A stretch of 64,000 bases of DNA, taken from positions 310,001 to 374,000 of the forward strand of contig NZ_JABSNK010000001.1 of the NCBI RefSeq assembly GCF_013294005.1. Reading direction: 5' to 3'. The stretch's first letter is position 1. Each line of letters opens with the position of its first letter. Position numbers and translations under genes: made by a program. Under the pieces are notes generated by a model that ran no database searches, was not told the DNA's origin, and was given only the letters and a program-made list of their open reading frames with translations. This document shows positions 1-8,701 of this stretch, in pieces. This stretch comes from Flavobacterium gelidicaeli (GTDB lineage: Bacteria; Bacteroidota; Bacteroidia; Flavobacteriales; Flavobacteriaceae).

Positions 1-763
1 TACCTTTATTTAGTGCCGTTTGCGCTTTTTGCCTTAGACTTTCTTTATGCGTTGCGGCATAAAAATGCAAGGTATAAGCAATATTTGTTGAACTAGTAAT
101 GGGATCATTTGCCGCAACATCAACATCTTGTGACCACGTTGGTGTCCCTACAATGATTAAATTATCAGGGTCTATTTTCCTAATTTCGGAAATAACAGCT
201 TCTGCATAAGGTTTGATCGTGTTAGACCAAGACACCTGCAACGGCTCATTGTATATTTCGTAAATAACATTTGGATTGTTACCATACGTTTGCGCCATCT
301 CTTTAAAAAAGGCAATTGCTGCCGCTTGATTGTCTTCGGCATGATGAGAATGCCAATCAATAATTACATACATCCCCTCAGCAATTGCAGCATTTACAAC
401 AGTTTTGACTCTGTTTTTATTTTCAGTAGGGTTACTGATATAACCTCCTGAATCTTCAACCCCCATTGCTGCACGAATTATTGTTGTACCCCAATTGTCA
501 TTTAAAAATTTCACAACATCAGCATTGTAGTACTTCTCTGCTCCCCAACCAGTATTCGACCAAAAATAACTATTTCCAGCAAAGCTTACCGGCTTATTAT
601 TCTTATCAACAATCTTTGTTCCTTTTACACTCAAGTTACCATGAACAGCAACAGGCGTTGAACTACAATAATTTTGGGCTTTTAAAACAGATGAACTAAG
701 AATCAAAGCACCTGCAAATAAACATACGTTTATTACCTTTTTTAGGTGGTATTTTTTTTTCAT
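1..763 (-). CDS. Secreted GH5 endoglucanase (cellulase), 3' end cut by window edge
   Basis: Translating from the ATG at 763 gives 254 codons that run off the left edge. Residues 1-30 form a signal peptide ending LSSSVLKAQ. GH5 (subfamily 2-like) landmarks follow: GNSYFWSN near 63-70, IIRAAMGVE near 95-103, the IDWHSHH motif at 135-141 and YNEP at 171-174, where E173 is the expected acid/base. THLFY-type HFYA lies at 233-236. The nucleophile Glu would sit beyond the window. The family hydrolyses beta-1,4-glucans such as cellulose outside the cell or in the periplasm. Whether a T9SS sorting domain or carbohydrate-binding module follows cannot be seen. It reads in the same direction as the MOSC gene 167 nt upstream; I see no clear TAnnTTTG promoter in that gap. 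Family call is firm, exact substrate inferred. Confidence 0.9.
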   Translation of the reverse strand, partial: MKKKYHLKKVINVCLFAGALILSSSVLKAQNYCSSTPVAVHGNLSVKGTKIVDKNNKPVSFAGNSYFWSNTGWGAEKYYNADVVKFLNDNWGTTIIRAAMGVEDSGGYISNPTENKNRVKTVVNAAIAEGMYVIIDWHSHHAEDNQAAAIAFFKEMAQTYGNNPNVIYEIYNEPLQVSWSNTIKPYAEAVISEIRKIDPDNLIIVGTPTWSQDVDVAANDPITSSTNIAYTLHFYAATHKESLRQKAQTALNKG

Positions 764-930
764 AACTATGGTATTCAATAAATTAATCAAAATAGAATCC
801 TTTCCTTATCAAATTTATTGCTTTTATAGCATCAATCAGAAAATCAAGACCTACTATCTAAAATTCATTAAACAGAACGCAGAAAATATCAGTAAATTAT
901 GACTCTTTTATCATTAATTTTAAAGATTTT

Positions 931-1743
931 TCATATAATTGTTAGAACATCACTAATAGCAACACTTCCCTCTTTTTGGACAATTAAATTTTGTCCAAAA
1001 ATCACACTATTCCCAACATTTTTATATTTAGACAAAGTTCGCAAAGGTTCTTTTCCTGCTAAAATTCCTTTTTTGGGGTCTATTGTAACCACTACACATC
1101 TTCCACAAGGCTTTACGCCATAAAAAGAGAGGTTGCCAATCGTGAAATTTTTCCAAGTTTCTTCTTCGTATGCTTTTCCACCATTGAATACAAAATTAGG
1201 GCGAAATCGTTTCATAGAAACTGCTTCTTTCAAACGAGAATTCAAGTCATCCAAGGAAGATTGTCCAATAATTAAAAAAGGAAACCCATCCGAAAAAGAA
1301 GTAATATCACTCGTTGTGATCGCATAATCAGGATCCACTTTTCTATTGCTATCTTCTGGCATATAAACCAAACGAACTACACGTTTTAAAATTTTAGAAA
1401 ACCAAGCTGAAAATTCATCACCCACCTCATAAGCATCAACAGTATCCTCCCAGATAACTGTTTCTAGATTTTCCTTAACAACTCTAGGAGAATACTCTAG
1501 CGGAACTTTAATTATATCAAATAGGTCTTCTTTGTAACTAATCACTAGAGAACCATCAAGTATTTCTGTTTTAAAAAGTGCTAATTCAGGATTCTCTCTT
1601 TGAGATATGAAAACCCCTTGCTCATCAACTAACATCCAGCGGCGATCATGTTCTAAACCACGATGAGTAACATTAGACTGTTTTAAACTGATTCCGCTTA
1701 GTGATTTAACGGGATAAATCCAGATTTCTGAAAGTTGAAGCAT
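931..1743 (-). CDS. MOSC-domain protein (YcbX/mARC-like oxidoreductase)
   Basis: A 270-residue protein beginning MLQLSEIWIYPVKSL, the usual start of the MOSC N-terminal beta-barrel domain. An in-frame extension to 1938 exists, but it runs through the terminator hairpin and into the tRNA gene, so the ATG at 1743 is chosen. RFRPN (179-183) and KPCGRC (211-216) are hallmarks; the first Cys (C213) is in the position expected to ligate molybdenum cofactor. Family members are Moco-dependent reductases of N-hydroxylated compounds or sulfur-carrier related enzymes, in the cytoplasm. Substrate and electron partner cannot be told from sequence; no ferredoxin-like domain is fused at the C-terminus, unlike E. 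coli YcbX. Fairly sure of family, not of reaction. Confidence 0.85.
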   Translation of the reverse strand: MLQLSEIWIYPVKSLSGISLKQSNVTHRGLEHDRRWMLVDEQGVFISQRENPELALFKTEILDGSLVISYKEDLFDIIKVPLEYSPRVVKENLETVIWEDTVDAYEVGDEFSAWFSKILKRVVRLVYMPEDSNRKVDPDYAITTSDITSFSDGFPFLIIGQSSLDDLNSRLKEAVSMKRFRPNFVFNGGKAYEEETWKNFTIGNLSFYGVKPCGRCVVVTIDPKKGILAGKEPLRTLSKYKNVGNSVIFGQNLIVQKEGSVAISDVLTII

Positions 1744-1793
1744 AATGACTTTATTTTTTTCAAATCTACAAAAAAGGATCACCAACACAAACC

Positions 1794-1830
1794 AAAAAAA
1801 AGCCTCGAAAAGGATTAGTTTTCGAGGCTT
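1794..1830 (-). terminator. Intrinsic terminator of the tRNA-Glu transcript
   Basis: A perfect 12-bp stem (1800-1811 with 1819-1830, loop of 7) is followed on the minus strand by a 7-nt T-run at 1794-1800. It lies about 63 nt past the tRNA 3' end and ahead of the MOSC start codon, so it should end tRNA transcription; MOSC would need readthrough or its own promoter. Confidence 0.85.
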
Positions 1831-1893
1831 ACTTTGTATTTCTAATAGGCAAAATTCAAATAATAAATCTGAATAATAGCACTTAGAATATTG

Positions 1894-1965
1894 TAGCCCG
1901 TAGCGGAATCGAACCGCTCTTACATGGATGAAAACCATGCGTCCTAACCGATAGACGAACGGGCC
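1894..1965 (-). tRNA. tRNA-Glu (anticodon TTC)
   Basis: The minus strand folds as a complete cloverleaf. The 7-bp acceptor stem starts GGCCCGT and ends ACGGGCT, with a G-T at the first pair. The anticodon loop TTTTCAT gives TTC, and the T-arm is AGCGG/CCGCT around TTCGATT. The 72-nt gene ends in discriminator A; the CCA tail is not encoded (ACA follows). It has its own promoter and terminator, so it is a single-gene unit. Confidence 0.95.
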
Positions 1966-1985
1966 TTAATTTTCTGTTGCGGGTG

Positions 1986-2016
1986 CAAAAATACCACTTT
2001 TTTCGAGATGTGCAAA
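1986..2016 (-). promoter_or_regulatory. Canonical Bacteroidota promoter for tRNA-Glu
   Basis: On the minus strand TTTG (2013-2016) is separated by exactly 19 nt from TATTTTTG (1986-1993), matching the TTTG-N19-TAnnTTTG consensus, about 20 nt ahead of the tRNA 5' end. Confidence 0.8.
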
Positions 2017-2424
2017 GACTAATCGTAAATCCATTGTAATTAATTTACATTTTTGTTCTACACAATTTATAATTAATTCATAACTAGCACTTACCGCAAT
2101 TAACAAAAATTAAAAAATTTTAATCATAACTATTTATTTTAAGATATAAGCTACTAAAGCAAACTGATGATTCTAGAAAATCACTAGTTATGCACCAACC
2201 TAATATAATATAGCATGAACTAATACCAGTCACATCGAGCACAAGCAAATTAAAATAGCGATTCTCTACTCCGCTCGAATTGACAATTAAACTGTTTTAT
2301 AAATAGTGTTGTTATCACTCCTAAAACTAAGATTTCCTCTCCATAAACATCTTTTCCTTCCATTTTTGAATAACAAAAAAAGAAGATCATTTGAATAGTT
2401 CAAGCAACTCTATTTTAATACATT
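2017..2424. other. Gene-free stretch between tRNA-Glu and the copper ATPase
   Basis: About 400 nt of AT-rich sequence with no credible ORF on either strand. Near 2235-2285 there is a loose inverted pair (TCACATCGAGC and GCTCGAATTGA) about 30 nt apart. It resembles a decayed copy of a dispersed intergenic repeat I associate with Flavobacterium genomes. No strong terminator was found for the copper ATPase ending at 2425. Confidence 0.4.
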
Positions 2425-4959
2425 CTACAATTTTAAATTTCGCAATCTAAGTGCATTTGCAATCACAGAAACCGAACTAAAACTCATGGCCAAAGCAGCA
2501 ATCATTGGCGAAAGCAACAATCCGAAGAAAGGATACAACACTCCTGCCGCAATTGGGATTCCGATTACGTTATAAAAGAACGCGAAAAACAAATTTTGAT
2601 TGATGTTTTTCATCACGGCATGACTTAGTTTTTTAGCTTTTACAATTCCTTGTAAATCTCCTTTTACCAAGGTGATTTTGGCGCTTTCAATTGCCGCATC
2701 TGTTCCCGTTCCCATTGCTATTCCTACATTGGCTTGAGCCAAAGCTGGTGCATCGTTAATTCCGTCACCTGCCATCGCTACAATTTTACCTTCGGCTTGC
2801 AAACGTTTAATTTCGTTGAGTTTATCCTGTGGCAAACAACCAGCTATAAACGAAGTCAAATGCAGTTCATCGGCCACAGCCTTAGCCGTATTTTCATTAT
2901 CACCCGTTAACATAATCACCTCAATACCTTCCGACATTAACTCTTTAATAGCGTTTGCACTGGTGGTTTTAATAGCATCTGTAATGGCTACGAAACCTAC
3001 TGCAACTGCGTCAACTGCAATATAAGAGACAGTTTTTCCCAACTTTTGCTCTGCAATAACGGTGTTTTCTAAATCATTAGCGATAGTCGCTTTTACGTGT
3101 TCCATTAGTTTTTTATTTCCTAATGCCACTTTTTTACCCGCTACAGTTCCTACCACTCCTTTTCCTGTTACGGAATCAAAATCGTTAACTTCGGTTAAGC
3201 TGCTATTTTTCGCTTTCGCAAAATTGACTACGGCTTGCGCCAAAGGGTGTTCGCTATATTGATTTAGTGAAGCAATCAATTGAAGTAAATCCTGCTCATT
3301 ATTATGTACAGCCACCACTTTTTCTACTGACGGTTTCCCTTCTGTAATTGTTCCTGTTTTATCTGTAATCAATACATTTACTTTGTTCATTACCTCTAAG
3401 GCTTCGGCATTTTTAATCAGTACACCAGACTGCGCGCCTTTCCCAACTCCTACCATAACCGACATGGGTGTAGCCAAACCTAAGGCACATGGACAAGCGA
3501 TAATCAATACCGCAATAGCATTAATAAAACCGTACACTAATGCCGGTTCTGGACCATAAATTGCCCATACAAAAAAGGTAATTACAGCAACACTAACAAC
3601 GATAGGCACAAAATACTTCGCGATGCTATCTGCTAGTTTTTGGATTGGCGCTCTAGAACGACTTGCATCAGTAACCATTTGTACAATTTGCGCCAGCAAG
3701 GTTTCTGACCCTACTTTTTCTGCAATCATTACAAATGATTTTGTTCCGTTGATTGTTCCAGAGATCACCTCATCATCAACCGCTTTATCAACTGGAATAG
3801 GCTCTCCCGAAATCATCGATTCATCAATCGTGCTTTCGCCCTGAGTAATTTTTCCATCTACCGGAATTTTATCTCCGGGCTTAACGCGTAATAAATCGCC
3901 TTTTTTAATATCATGAATCGAAATCACTTTGTCTACGCCATCAACCACTAATGTAGCTTGTGTAGGCGCTAATTTTAATAATTCTTTTATTGCTCCACTA
4001 GTTTTACTATGTGCTTTTGCTTCCAGCAATTGCCCTAATAGTACTAAAGTCAAAATAACTGTAGCTGCTTCAAAATACAAATGAACGCTGCCCGTTTCCG
4101 TTTTAAATTCTGCTGGAAACAGCGATGGAAAAAACAATCCGAAAACACTAAATAAAAAGGCTACACCAGAACCAATTCCGATCAGGGTAAACATATTTAG
4201 ATTCCACGTTAAAACCGATTTATAGGCACGTACAAAAAACATACTACAGGCATAAAATACTACGGGAAGCGATAAGGCAAATTGAACCCAATTCCAACTT
4301 TCCATGCTCATGACTTTCATCAAAGGATTATTCGGAATCATATCTGACATGGCAATGATAAAAATAGGCAAGGTGAAAAATAGTGCTATTTTCATTTTAC
4401 GCCATAACTCATTGTAGGTTTTATTGTCATCGCTTTCGTCTGGTTCCATTGGTACTAAATCCATTCCGCAAATAGGACAATCCCCAGGACCGTCTTTGAT
4501 GATTTCAGGATGCATCGGACAAGTATATTGTACTTTTTGATTAACAACCGCTTCTTGAACTAAATCCATTCCGCATACCGGACAATCACCCGCTTTGTCA
4601 TAGACTTTATCGCCTTCGCAGTGCATCGGACAATAATATTTTCCTGCTGCTGCAGTATGATTGTGTGTATGAGAATGTGCTTTTTTAGTATTAGAATCCT
4701 TCGTACTACAGCAAGATTTTGCAGGTGTAGGCTCAGGACTCTTCTCTTCTGCAGTACTCATTTCTATACTGTAGTTTCCTGCAGCAGCTAAAGCATCTTG
4801 AAAAACAGTCAATGGAATATGGGTATCCATTGTAATAACTGCTTGTTTTGATTCTAGCGAAACAACTGCCTCAGCACCATCAATGGTATTCAGCGTTTTT
4901 TCTACTTTCTTACGACAACCGTCGCAGGACATTCCCGTAATTGTATATGTATGTACCAT
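2425..4959 (-). CDS. copA: Copper-translocating P1B-type ATPase with HMA and two HMBD modules
   Basis: An 844-residue inner-membrane pump that exports Cu(I) (possibly Ag(I)) from the cytoplasm using ATP. In order: an HMA domain with MSCDGC (C12, C15), a His-rich linker near 95-102, and two HMBD zinc-ribbon-like modules (about 108-134 and 145-171, each with CPMH...CPxCGMDL). Then come membrane helices, the transmembrane CPC motif (489-491), phosphorylation motif DKTGT (533-537), SEHP, GDGIND, and a final helix with MSFSSVS as in Cu(I) ATPases. It is the last gene of the copper island, 84 nt after the HMA-AraC regulator. The metal choice rests on CPC plus the MxxSS motif. Confidence 0.95.
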   Translation of the reverse strand: MVHTYTITGMSCDGCRKKVEKTLNTIDGAEAVVSLESKQAVITMDTHIPLTVFQDALAAAGNYSIEMSTAEEKSPEPTPAKSCCSTKDSNTKKAHSHTHNHTAAAGKYYCPMHCEGDKVYDKAGDCPVCGMDLVQEAVVNQKVQYTCPMHPEIIKDGPGDCPICGMDLVPMEPDESDDNKTYNELWRKMKIALFFTLPIFIIAMSDMIPNNPLMKVMSMESWNWVQFALSLPVVFYACSMFFVRAYKSVLTWNLNMFTLIGIGSGVAFLFSVFGLFFPSLFPAEFKTETGSVHLYFEAATVILTLVLLGQLLEAKAHSKTSGAIKELLKLAPTQATLVVDGVDKVISIHDIKKGDLLRVKPGDKIPVDGKITQGESTIDESMISGEPIPVDKAVDDEVISGTINGTKSFVMIAEKVGSETLLAQIVQMVTDASRSRAPIQKLADSIAKYFVPIVVSVAVITFFVWAIYGPEPALVYGFINAIAVLIIACPCALGLATPMSVMVGVGKGAQSGVLIKNAEALEVMNKVNVLITDKTGTITEGKPSVEKVVAVHNNEQDLLQLIASLNQYSEHPLAQAVVNFAKAKNSSLTEVNDFDSVTGKGVVGTVAGKKVALGNKKLMEHVKATIANDLENTVIAEQKLGKTVSYIAVDAVAVGFVAITDAIKTTSANAIKELMSEGIEVIMLTGDNENTAKAVADELHLTSFIAGCLPQDKLNEIKRLQAEGKIVAMAGDGINDAPALAQANVGIAMGTGTDAAIESAKITLVKGDLQGIVKAKKLSHAVMKNINQNLFFAFFYNVIGIPIAAGVLYPFFGLLLSPMIAALAMSFSSVSVIANALRLRNLKL

Positions 4960-5043
4960 GTTTCTCTATTAAAAATTATACTACAAATATCCGAATGAAA
5001 TTCTGTTTAGTCATTACACAATTCGGGAAGAGATTTGTATCAT

Positions 5044-5604
5044 TTATAAAGCGTCAATTTGTTTGCGATTTTTTTCTTTTATCTTTTTAAAATAAGTCGG
5101 AGTCATTCCCGTGACTTTCTTAAATTGATTACTCAAATGAGCCACATTGCTGTAGTTTAACTGCAATGCAATTTGGCTTAAACTCAGTTCGTCATAGACC
5201 AACAACTCTTTGGCTTTTTCGATTTTTTGAGCTATAAAATAATGTTCAATAGTAACACCTTCCACTTCTGAAAAAAGCTTACTCAATGCACTGTAATCTT
5301 GGTGTAACTCCTTTGCTAAAAACTCAGAGAAATTAACTTTTAATTTTTCATTTTGATAGTGCACTAAATCAATGATGAGGTTTTTAATTTTCTCAATAGT
5401 TTTACTAGTTTTATCTTCTAACAATTCAAAACCAAGTTCCTTAAGAGCCAATACTAACGGTTGCTTTTCTTCGTTGGTTAATTCCCGAGAAAGGATTACT
5501 TCGCCTAAATCTACCGAAACAACAGGAAGCGACATTTTTTCTAACACTTTCTTTACAGCCATTTCACAACGACCACAAACCATATTTTTTATATAAAGTT
5601 TCAC
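5044..5604 (-). CDS. HMA-AraC fusion transcriptional regulator
   Basis: 186 residues. Residues 1-65 form an HMA-like heavy-metal-binding domain with MVCGRC (C10, C13). Residues 90-180 form an AraC-type double helix-turn-helix, with the family pattern ALQLNYSNVAHLSNQFKKVTG. There is no ligand-binding cupin of the usual AraC kind, so the HMA domain is the likely sensor and copper or silver the likely signal (inference). It starts 4 nt after the DUF305 stop and precedes the P-type ATPase, so it probably controls the island containing it. Whether metal activates or represses cannot be seen. Confidence 0.85.
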   Translation of the reverse strand: MKLYIKNMVCGRCEMAVKKVLEKMSLPVVSVDLGEVILSRELTNEEKQPLVLALKELGFELLEDKTSKTIEKIKNLIIDLVHYQNEKLKVNFSEFLAKELHQDYSALSKLFSEVEGVTIEHYFIAQKIEKAKELLVYDELSLSQIALQLNYSNVAHLSNQFKKVTGMTPTYFKKIKEKNRKQIDAL

Positions 5605-5608
5605 TATA

Positions 5609-6088
5609 TTATTTTTTATTTTCTAAACGAATAATCATTTCATTCATTTGCTTAATCTCTTTTTCTTGAGCAACTATAATATCCTCAGCTAATTTTTTTA
5701 GTTCAGGATCTTTAAAATTCACATTACTACTTGTCATTATAGCAGAGGAATGATGAGGAATCATTGCTTTCATATATTGAATATCGCTAACAAAGGTTTG
5801 GGTTCTTAATAGAAATAACGTCCCACAAAATGAAACAGCAGCAAAGGTTATTATTGCTAAATTAGTTTTACGGTGGGGATACATTTTCCACATAAATAGC
5901 AACATATTAATTGCCATCGTTGCAATCATTAAAGTTGTCATGTAAAAGCGTGTTAGACTATTATGTATATGACTAAATTCTGCAACATTTAAAAACATTA
6001 CTAAATACATGATTACAAATGAAACTGCCATAATTAATGCAAACTTCATGTACGGATTTTTCTTTGCGTGTTTGTCGTTGTTTTCCAT
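5609..6088 (-). CDS. DUF305 membrane protein
   Basis: 159 residues with three predicted N-terminal membrane helices (about 12-32, 45-63, 78-96), then a periplasmic or cytoplasmic DUF305 helix pair with the family motif MIPHHSSAI (about 109-117) and a charged C-terminus. DUF305 proteins are often found beside copper and other metal efflux systems and the paired His residues suggest metal binding, but no activity is established. It sits in the copper island, 151 nt after the CusB-like lipoprotein and tight against the AraC regulator. The His-His motif is seen; the metal role is inferred. Confidence 0.8.
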   Translation of the reverse strand: MENNDKHAKKNPYMKFALIMAVSFVIMYLVMFLNVAEFSHIHNSLTRFYMTTLMIATMAINMLLFMWKMYPHRKTNLAIITFAAVSFCGTLFLLRTQTFVSDIQYMKAMIPHHSSAIMTSSNVNFKDPELKKLAEDIIVAQEKEIKQMNEMIIRLENKK

Positions 6089-6239
6089 AATAGTTTTTTT
6101 TTAAAAAAATTAAAATTACTTTACAATATATAACTCTCTACCTCCCTTAAATTATAAGATTCTAATATATTCTTATCTAATCCCCATTCATTCACTGAAA
6201 CCCTTTCACACTTTTGACATATTTAAAAAACATTTACGA

Positions 6240-7454
6240 CTACATTTTCATTCCCGCCATAGGATCTTTTCCTTTTCGGAATTCGTATTCGCTATTAACA
6301 GCATAAACACCGGTAATAACAATCTTTTTATTGGTATCTATTGTTGATGTAATTTCGATCATGCCATTAGACTCCAATCCTGTAGTTACCTTTAAATTTT
6401 CAAAAACACCATGACTTTTTTCGACCCATATAAAAGTAACTTTTTCATCTCGAACAACAGCATCAATAGGAACAAAAATCCCTTTTTGATTGGATTGTGT
6501 TACTTGAACATTTGCCTGCATTCCGGGTTTTAACAGCAAGCCTGGATTGGCTACTTCTAACTGAATCAATAGCAATCGTGTATCTGGATTAATCTCTGGA
6601 TTGATAAAAGAAATTGTCGCTTGTACCGACTTGGACGGAAAATCTACAAATGAAATCGTTGCCGTTTGCCCCAATCGCAAACTTTTGGCATAGTTGACAT
6701 TTACTTGGGTTTCCAACCAAAGAGTACTAAGGTTAGCAACTTTAATGATTGGAGCACCTTCCATGACATAACTTCCTTCAGTAGCCGTGATTTCGGATAT
6801 TGTTCCGCTGTAGCTGCTGTAAAAAGTGGTGTACGGAGACACTTCTTTGCTTTTTTTAACTGCCTCAATTTGTGTATTTGATAATCCGTAAAACAAAAGC
6901 TTTTGCTTGGCTGCCGCTACCATCGTTTTGGCATTTTTTCCAAAATCCCCTGGCATAGCGAGTTGACTATAAGCCGAAACATAATCTTGCTTAGCGATTG
7001 CTATTGGCTCACTATACAATTGATAAACTGCTTGTCCTTTTTGAATAAAATCACCTTCGGTTTTAAAATATAATTTTTCGATTCGCCCCACTGCTCTTGC
7101 CGAAATACTTTTTATTGCTTCGGGATTAACCGTCAAAACTCCAGTATAATTTCCTTGTTGACTTTGTTGTGACGTTCCAATTAAAGCTGTGCTGATATTC
7201 CCCAATTTAATTTGTTGGTCACTTAACGAAATCGAATTATAAGCCCCATTGTCTTTTTTCATAGGTGTTAATTCCATGTGGCAAATAGGGCATTTTCCGG
7301 GCTTATCTTCTTTAATTTGAGGATCCATCGAACAAGTATAATAGATACTTTCTTTGAACTCATGAGTTTCGTGTTTATCTTCATTTTTAGAATTACATCC
7401 CAAAACGAATATAAAACCAATTATTAAAAAACAAATTTTATGTAGCTCTTTCAT
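6240..7454 (-). CDS. CusB-like RND efflux adaptor, lipoprotein with HMBD
   Basis: 404 residues. A lipoprotein signal ends FVLGC (Cys20), so it is probably anchored by lipid rather than a helix. An HMBD module follows (YYTCSMDP...CPICHMELTPM, about 38-67), then biotinyl-lipoyl-like and alpha-hairpin segments, and beta-barrel/MFP domains (LWLETQVN, PGMQANVQV). It should bridge the inner-membrane CusA pump and the outer-membrane CusC channel and deliver Cu(I)/Ag(I). It is the second of two adjacent CusB-like genes and starts 2 nt after the first. The HMBD has CHMEL where others have CGMDL. Confidence 0.9.
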   Translation of the reverse strand: MKELHKICFLIIGFIFVLGCNSKNEDKHETHEFKESIYYTCSMDPQIKEDKPGKCPICHMELTPMKKDNGAYNSISLSDQQIKLGNISTALIGTSQQSQQGNYTGVLTVNPEAIKSISARAVGRIEKLYFKTEGDFIQKGQAVYQLYSEPIAIAKQDYVSAYSQLAMPGDFGKNAKTMVAAAKQKLLFYGLSNTQIEAVKKSKEVSPYTTFYSSYSGTISEITATEGSYVMEGAPIIKVANLSTLWLETQVNVNYAKSLRLGQTATISFVDFPSKSVQATISFINPEINPDTRLLLIQLEVANPGLLLKPGMQANVQVTQSNQKGIFVPIDAVVRDEKVTFIWVEKSHGVFENLKVTTGLESNGMIEITSTIDTNKKIVITGVYAVNSEYEFRKGKDPMAGMKM

Positions 7455-7456
7455 CG

Positions 7457-8701
7457 TTATTTCGTTTTTATAAAGCTTCCGCTATCAATTAAATACTGTG
7501 CATTTTGCGCTAAGCGATCTCCTACTACAACTCCGTCTAGCACTTGTACAAAACCATTTATCTCTAACCCTGTCGTTATTTTAGTAGCCTGAAAACCTTC
7601 GCCTTTTTTTACAAAAACCACTTTTTTATTCCCTAAACTAACCAATGATTCTTTTTGCAACCACAACCCTTTTTGGGGGTTGGCCTCCATTGATCCTTCA
7701 AGACGCAAACCAATAGGATATTTTAGTTTTTCATTATCGAGATACACTCTAATTCGGTTCGTTTTTTCTTTTGGATCTAATTGTGTTTCCACAAAATTTA
7801 CTTTGGCATTCACCACTTCATTAGCGTCTAATTCTGATTTAATCTGGATCGACTGATTGATCTTTACAAGACTATTGTAACCTTGGATAACATTAAAAAC
7901 AGCCCAAACTTTATCAGTATTTACTAATTTAAACACTACAGCACCCTTAGTTACATAATCGCCTTCTTTTAAACGCAACACTTCCGTAGTGCTATTTTGT
8001 TGACTGGTTTGATTTTGCGAATCACTATTTTCAGTACCATCTACAATTCCGTTTGCAGGACTATAAATTGAAACTACTGGATTTAATTTTTTGGCTGTAG
8101 CCAAAGCATTTACTTGACTAGTACTCATTCCGTAAAGCAACAATTTTTGTTTTACTGCCTTAATTATAGTAGCGTTTTGTGCATCATTTGCAATCAAATA
8201 AATAAAATTTTGCTGCTCTGTTTGCAACTCAGGACTGTACAAATCAAATAGTTTTTGTCCTTTTGTAACCCGTTGAAATTTACGATGCACATACATTTTC
8301 TCGATTCTCCCACTAATTCTTGCGGCGACATTCACACTTGAATTTGGATTATAAGTCACCGTTCCAGGTAAACTTATAGCACTTGCGATAACGGTATCTT
8401 TGACGGTTGTTGTTTCAAAATCGCCAACAACAAAACCATTAGCAGGCTGTAACAAAGCAGCAATAGCATTGCTATCTATTGGTTGATCCTCAGTAACTTT
8501 CTGAATTAAATCCATTCCGCAAATAGGACATTTCCCTGCTTCGTGCTTTATAATTTGAGGATGCATTGAGCAGGTGTAAATTTCTTCGTTATGACTGTGA
8601 GTTCCATGCTCATTTGAGTTTGAAACAAAATAATACACGCCAAAGCCAACCAATGCAATTAGTACAATCAACAAACTATATTTAAAATATTTATTTCTCA
8701 T
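7457..8701 (-). CDS. cusB: CusB-like RND efflux adaptor, membrane-anchored with HMBD
   Basis: 414 residues. An uncleaved or Sec-type N-terminal helix (about 8-26) is followed by an HMBD module (YTCSMHP...CPICGMDLIQ, about 42-70). Then come the membrane fusion core: two lipoyl halves around an alpha-hairpin (GRIEKMYVHRKFQ..., LKEGDYVTKGAVVFKL) and a beta-barrel/MP domain ending QYLIDSGSFIKTK. Acts as periplasmic adaptor of the tripartite Cu(I)/Ag(I) exporter. It overlaps the TolC-like gene by 1 nt, so the two are translated from one message. It has a Q/N/S/T-rich insert near 227-240. Clearly paralogous to, but not a copy of, the next adaptor downstream. Confidence 0.9.
   Translation of the reverse strand: MRNKYFKYSLLIVLIALVGFGVYYFVSNSNEHGTHSHNEEIYTCSMHPQIIKHEAGKCPICGMDLIQKVTEDQPIDSNAIAALLQPANGFVVGDFETTTVKDTVIASAISLPGTVTYNPNSSVNVAARISGRIEKMYVHRKFQRVTKGQKLFDLYSPELQTEQQNFIYLIANDAQNATIIKAVKQKLLLYGMSTSQVNALATAKKLNPVVSIYSPANGIVDGTENSDSQNQTSQQNSTTEVLRLKEGDYVTKGAVVFKLVNTDKVWAVFNVIQGYNSLVKINQSIQIKSELDANEVVNAKVNFVETQLDPKEKTNRIRVYLDNEKLKYPIGLRLEGSMEANPQKGLWLQKESLVSLGNKKVVFVKKGEGFQATKITTGLEINGFVQVLDGVVVGDRLAQNAQYLIDSGSFIKTK

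Noticed and set aside
466-699. 77-codon plus-strand ORF at 466-699
   Set aside because: Antisense to the GH5 reading frame, which has signal peptide and catalytic motifs; low-complexity shadow.
931-1938. 335-residue MOSC frame with a 65-residue N-terminal extension
   Set aside because: The extension is the translated tRNA 3' part and terminator; the conserved start is at 1743.
6089-6239. Strong Shine-Dalgarno-like AGGGAGG upstream of DUF305
   Set aside because: It is more than 40 nt from the start codon, so it cannot serve that gene; likely chance.
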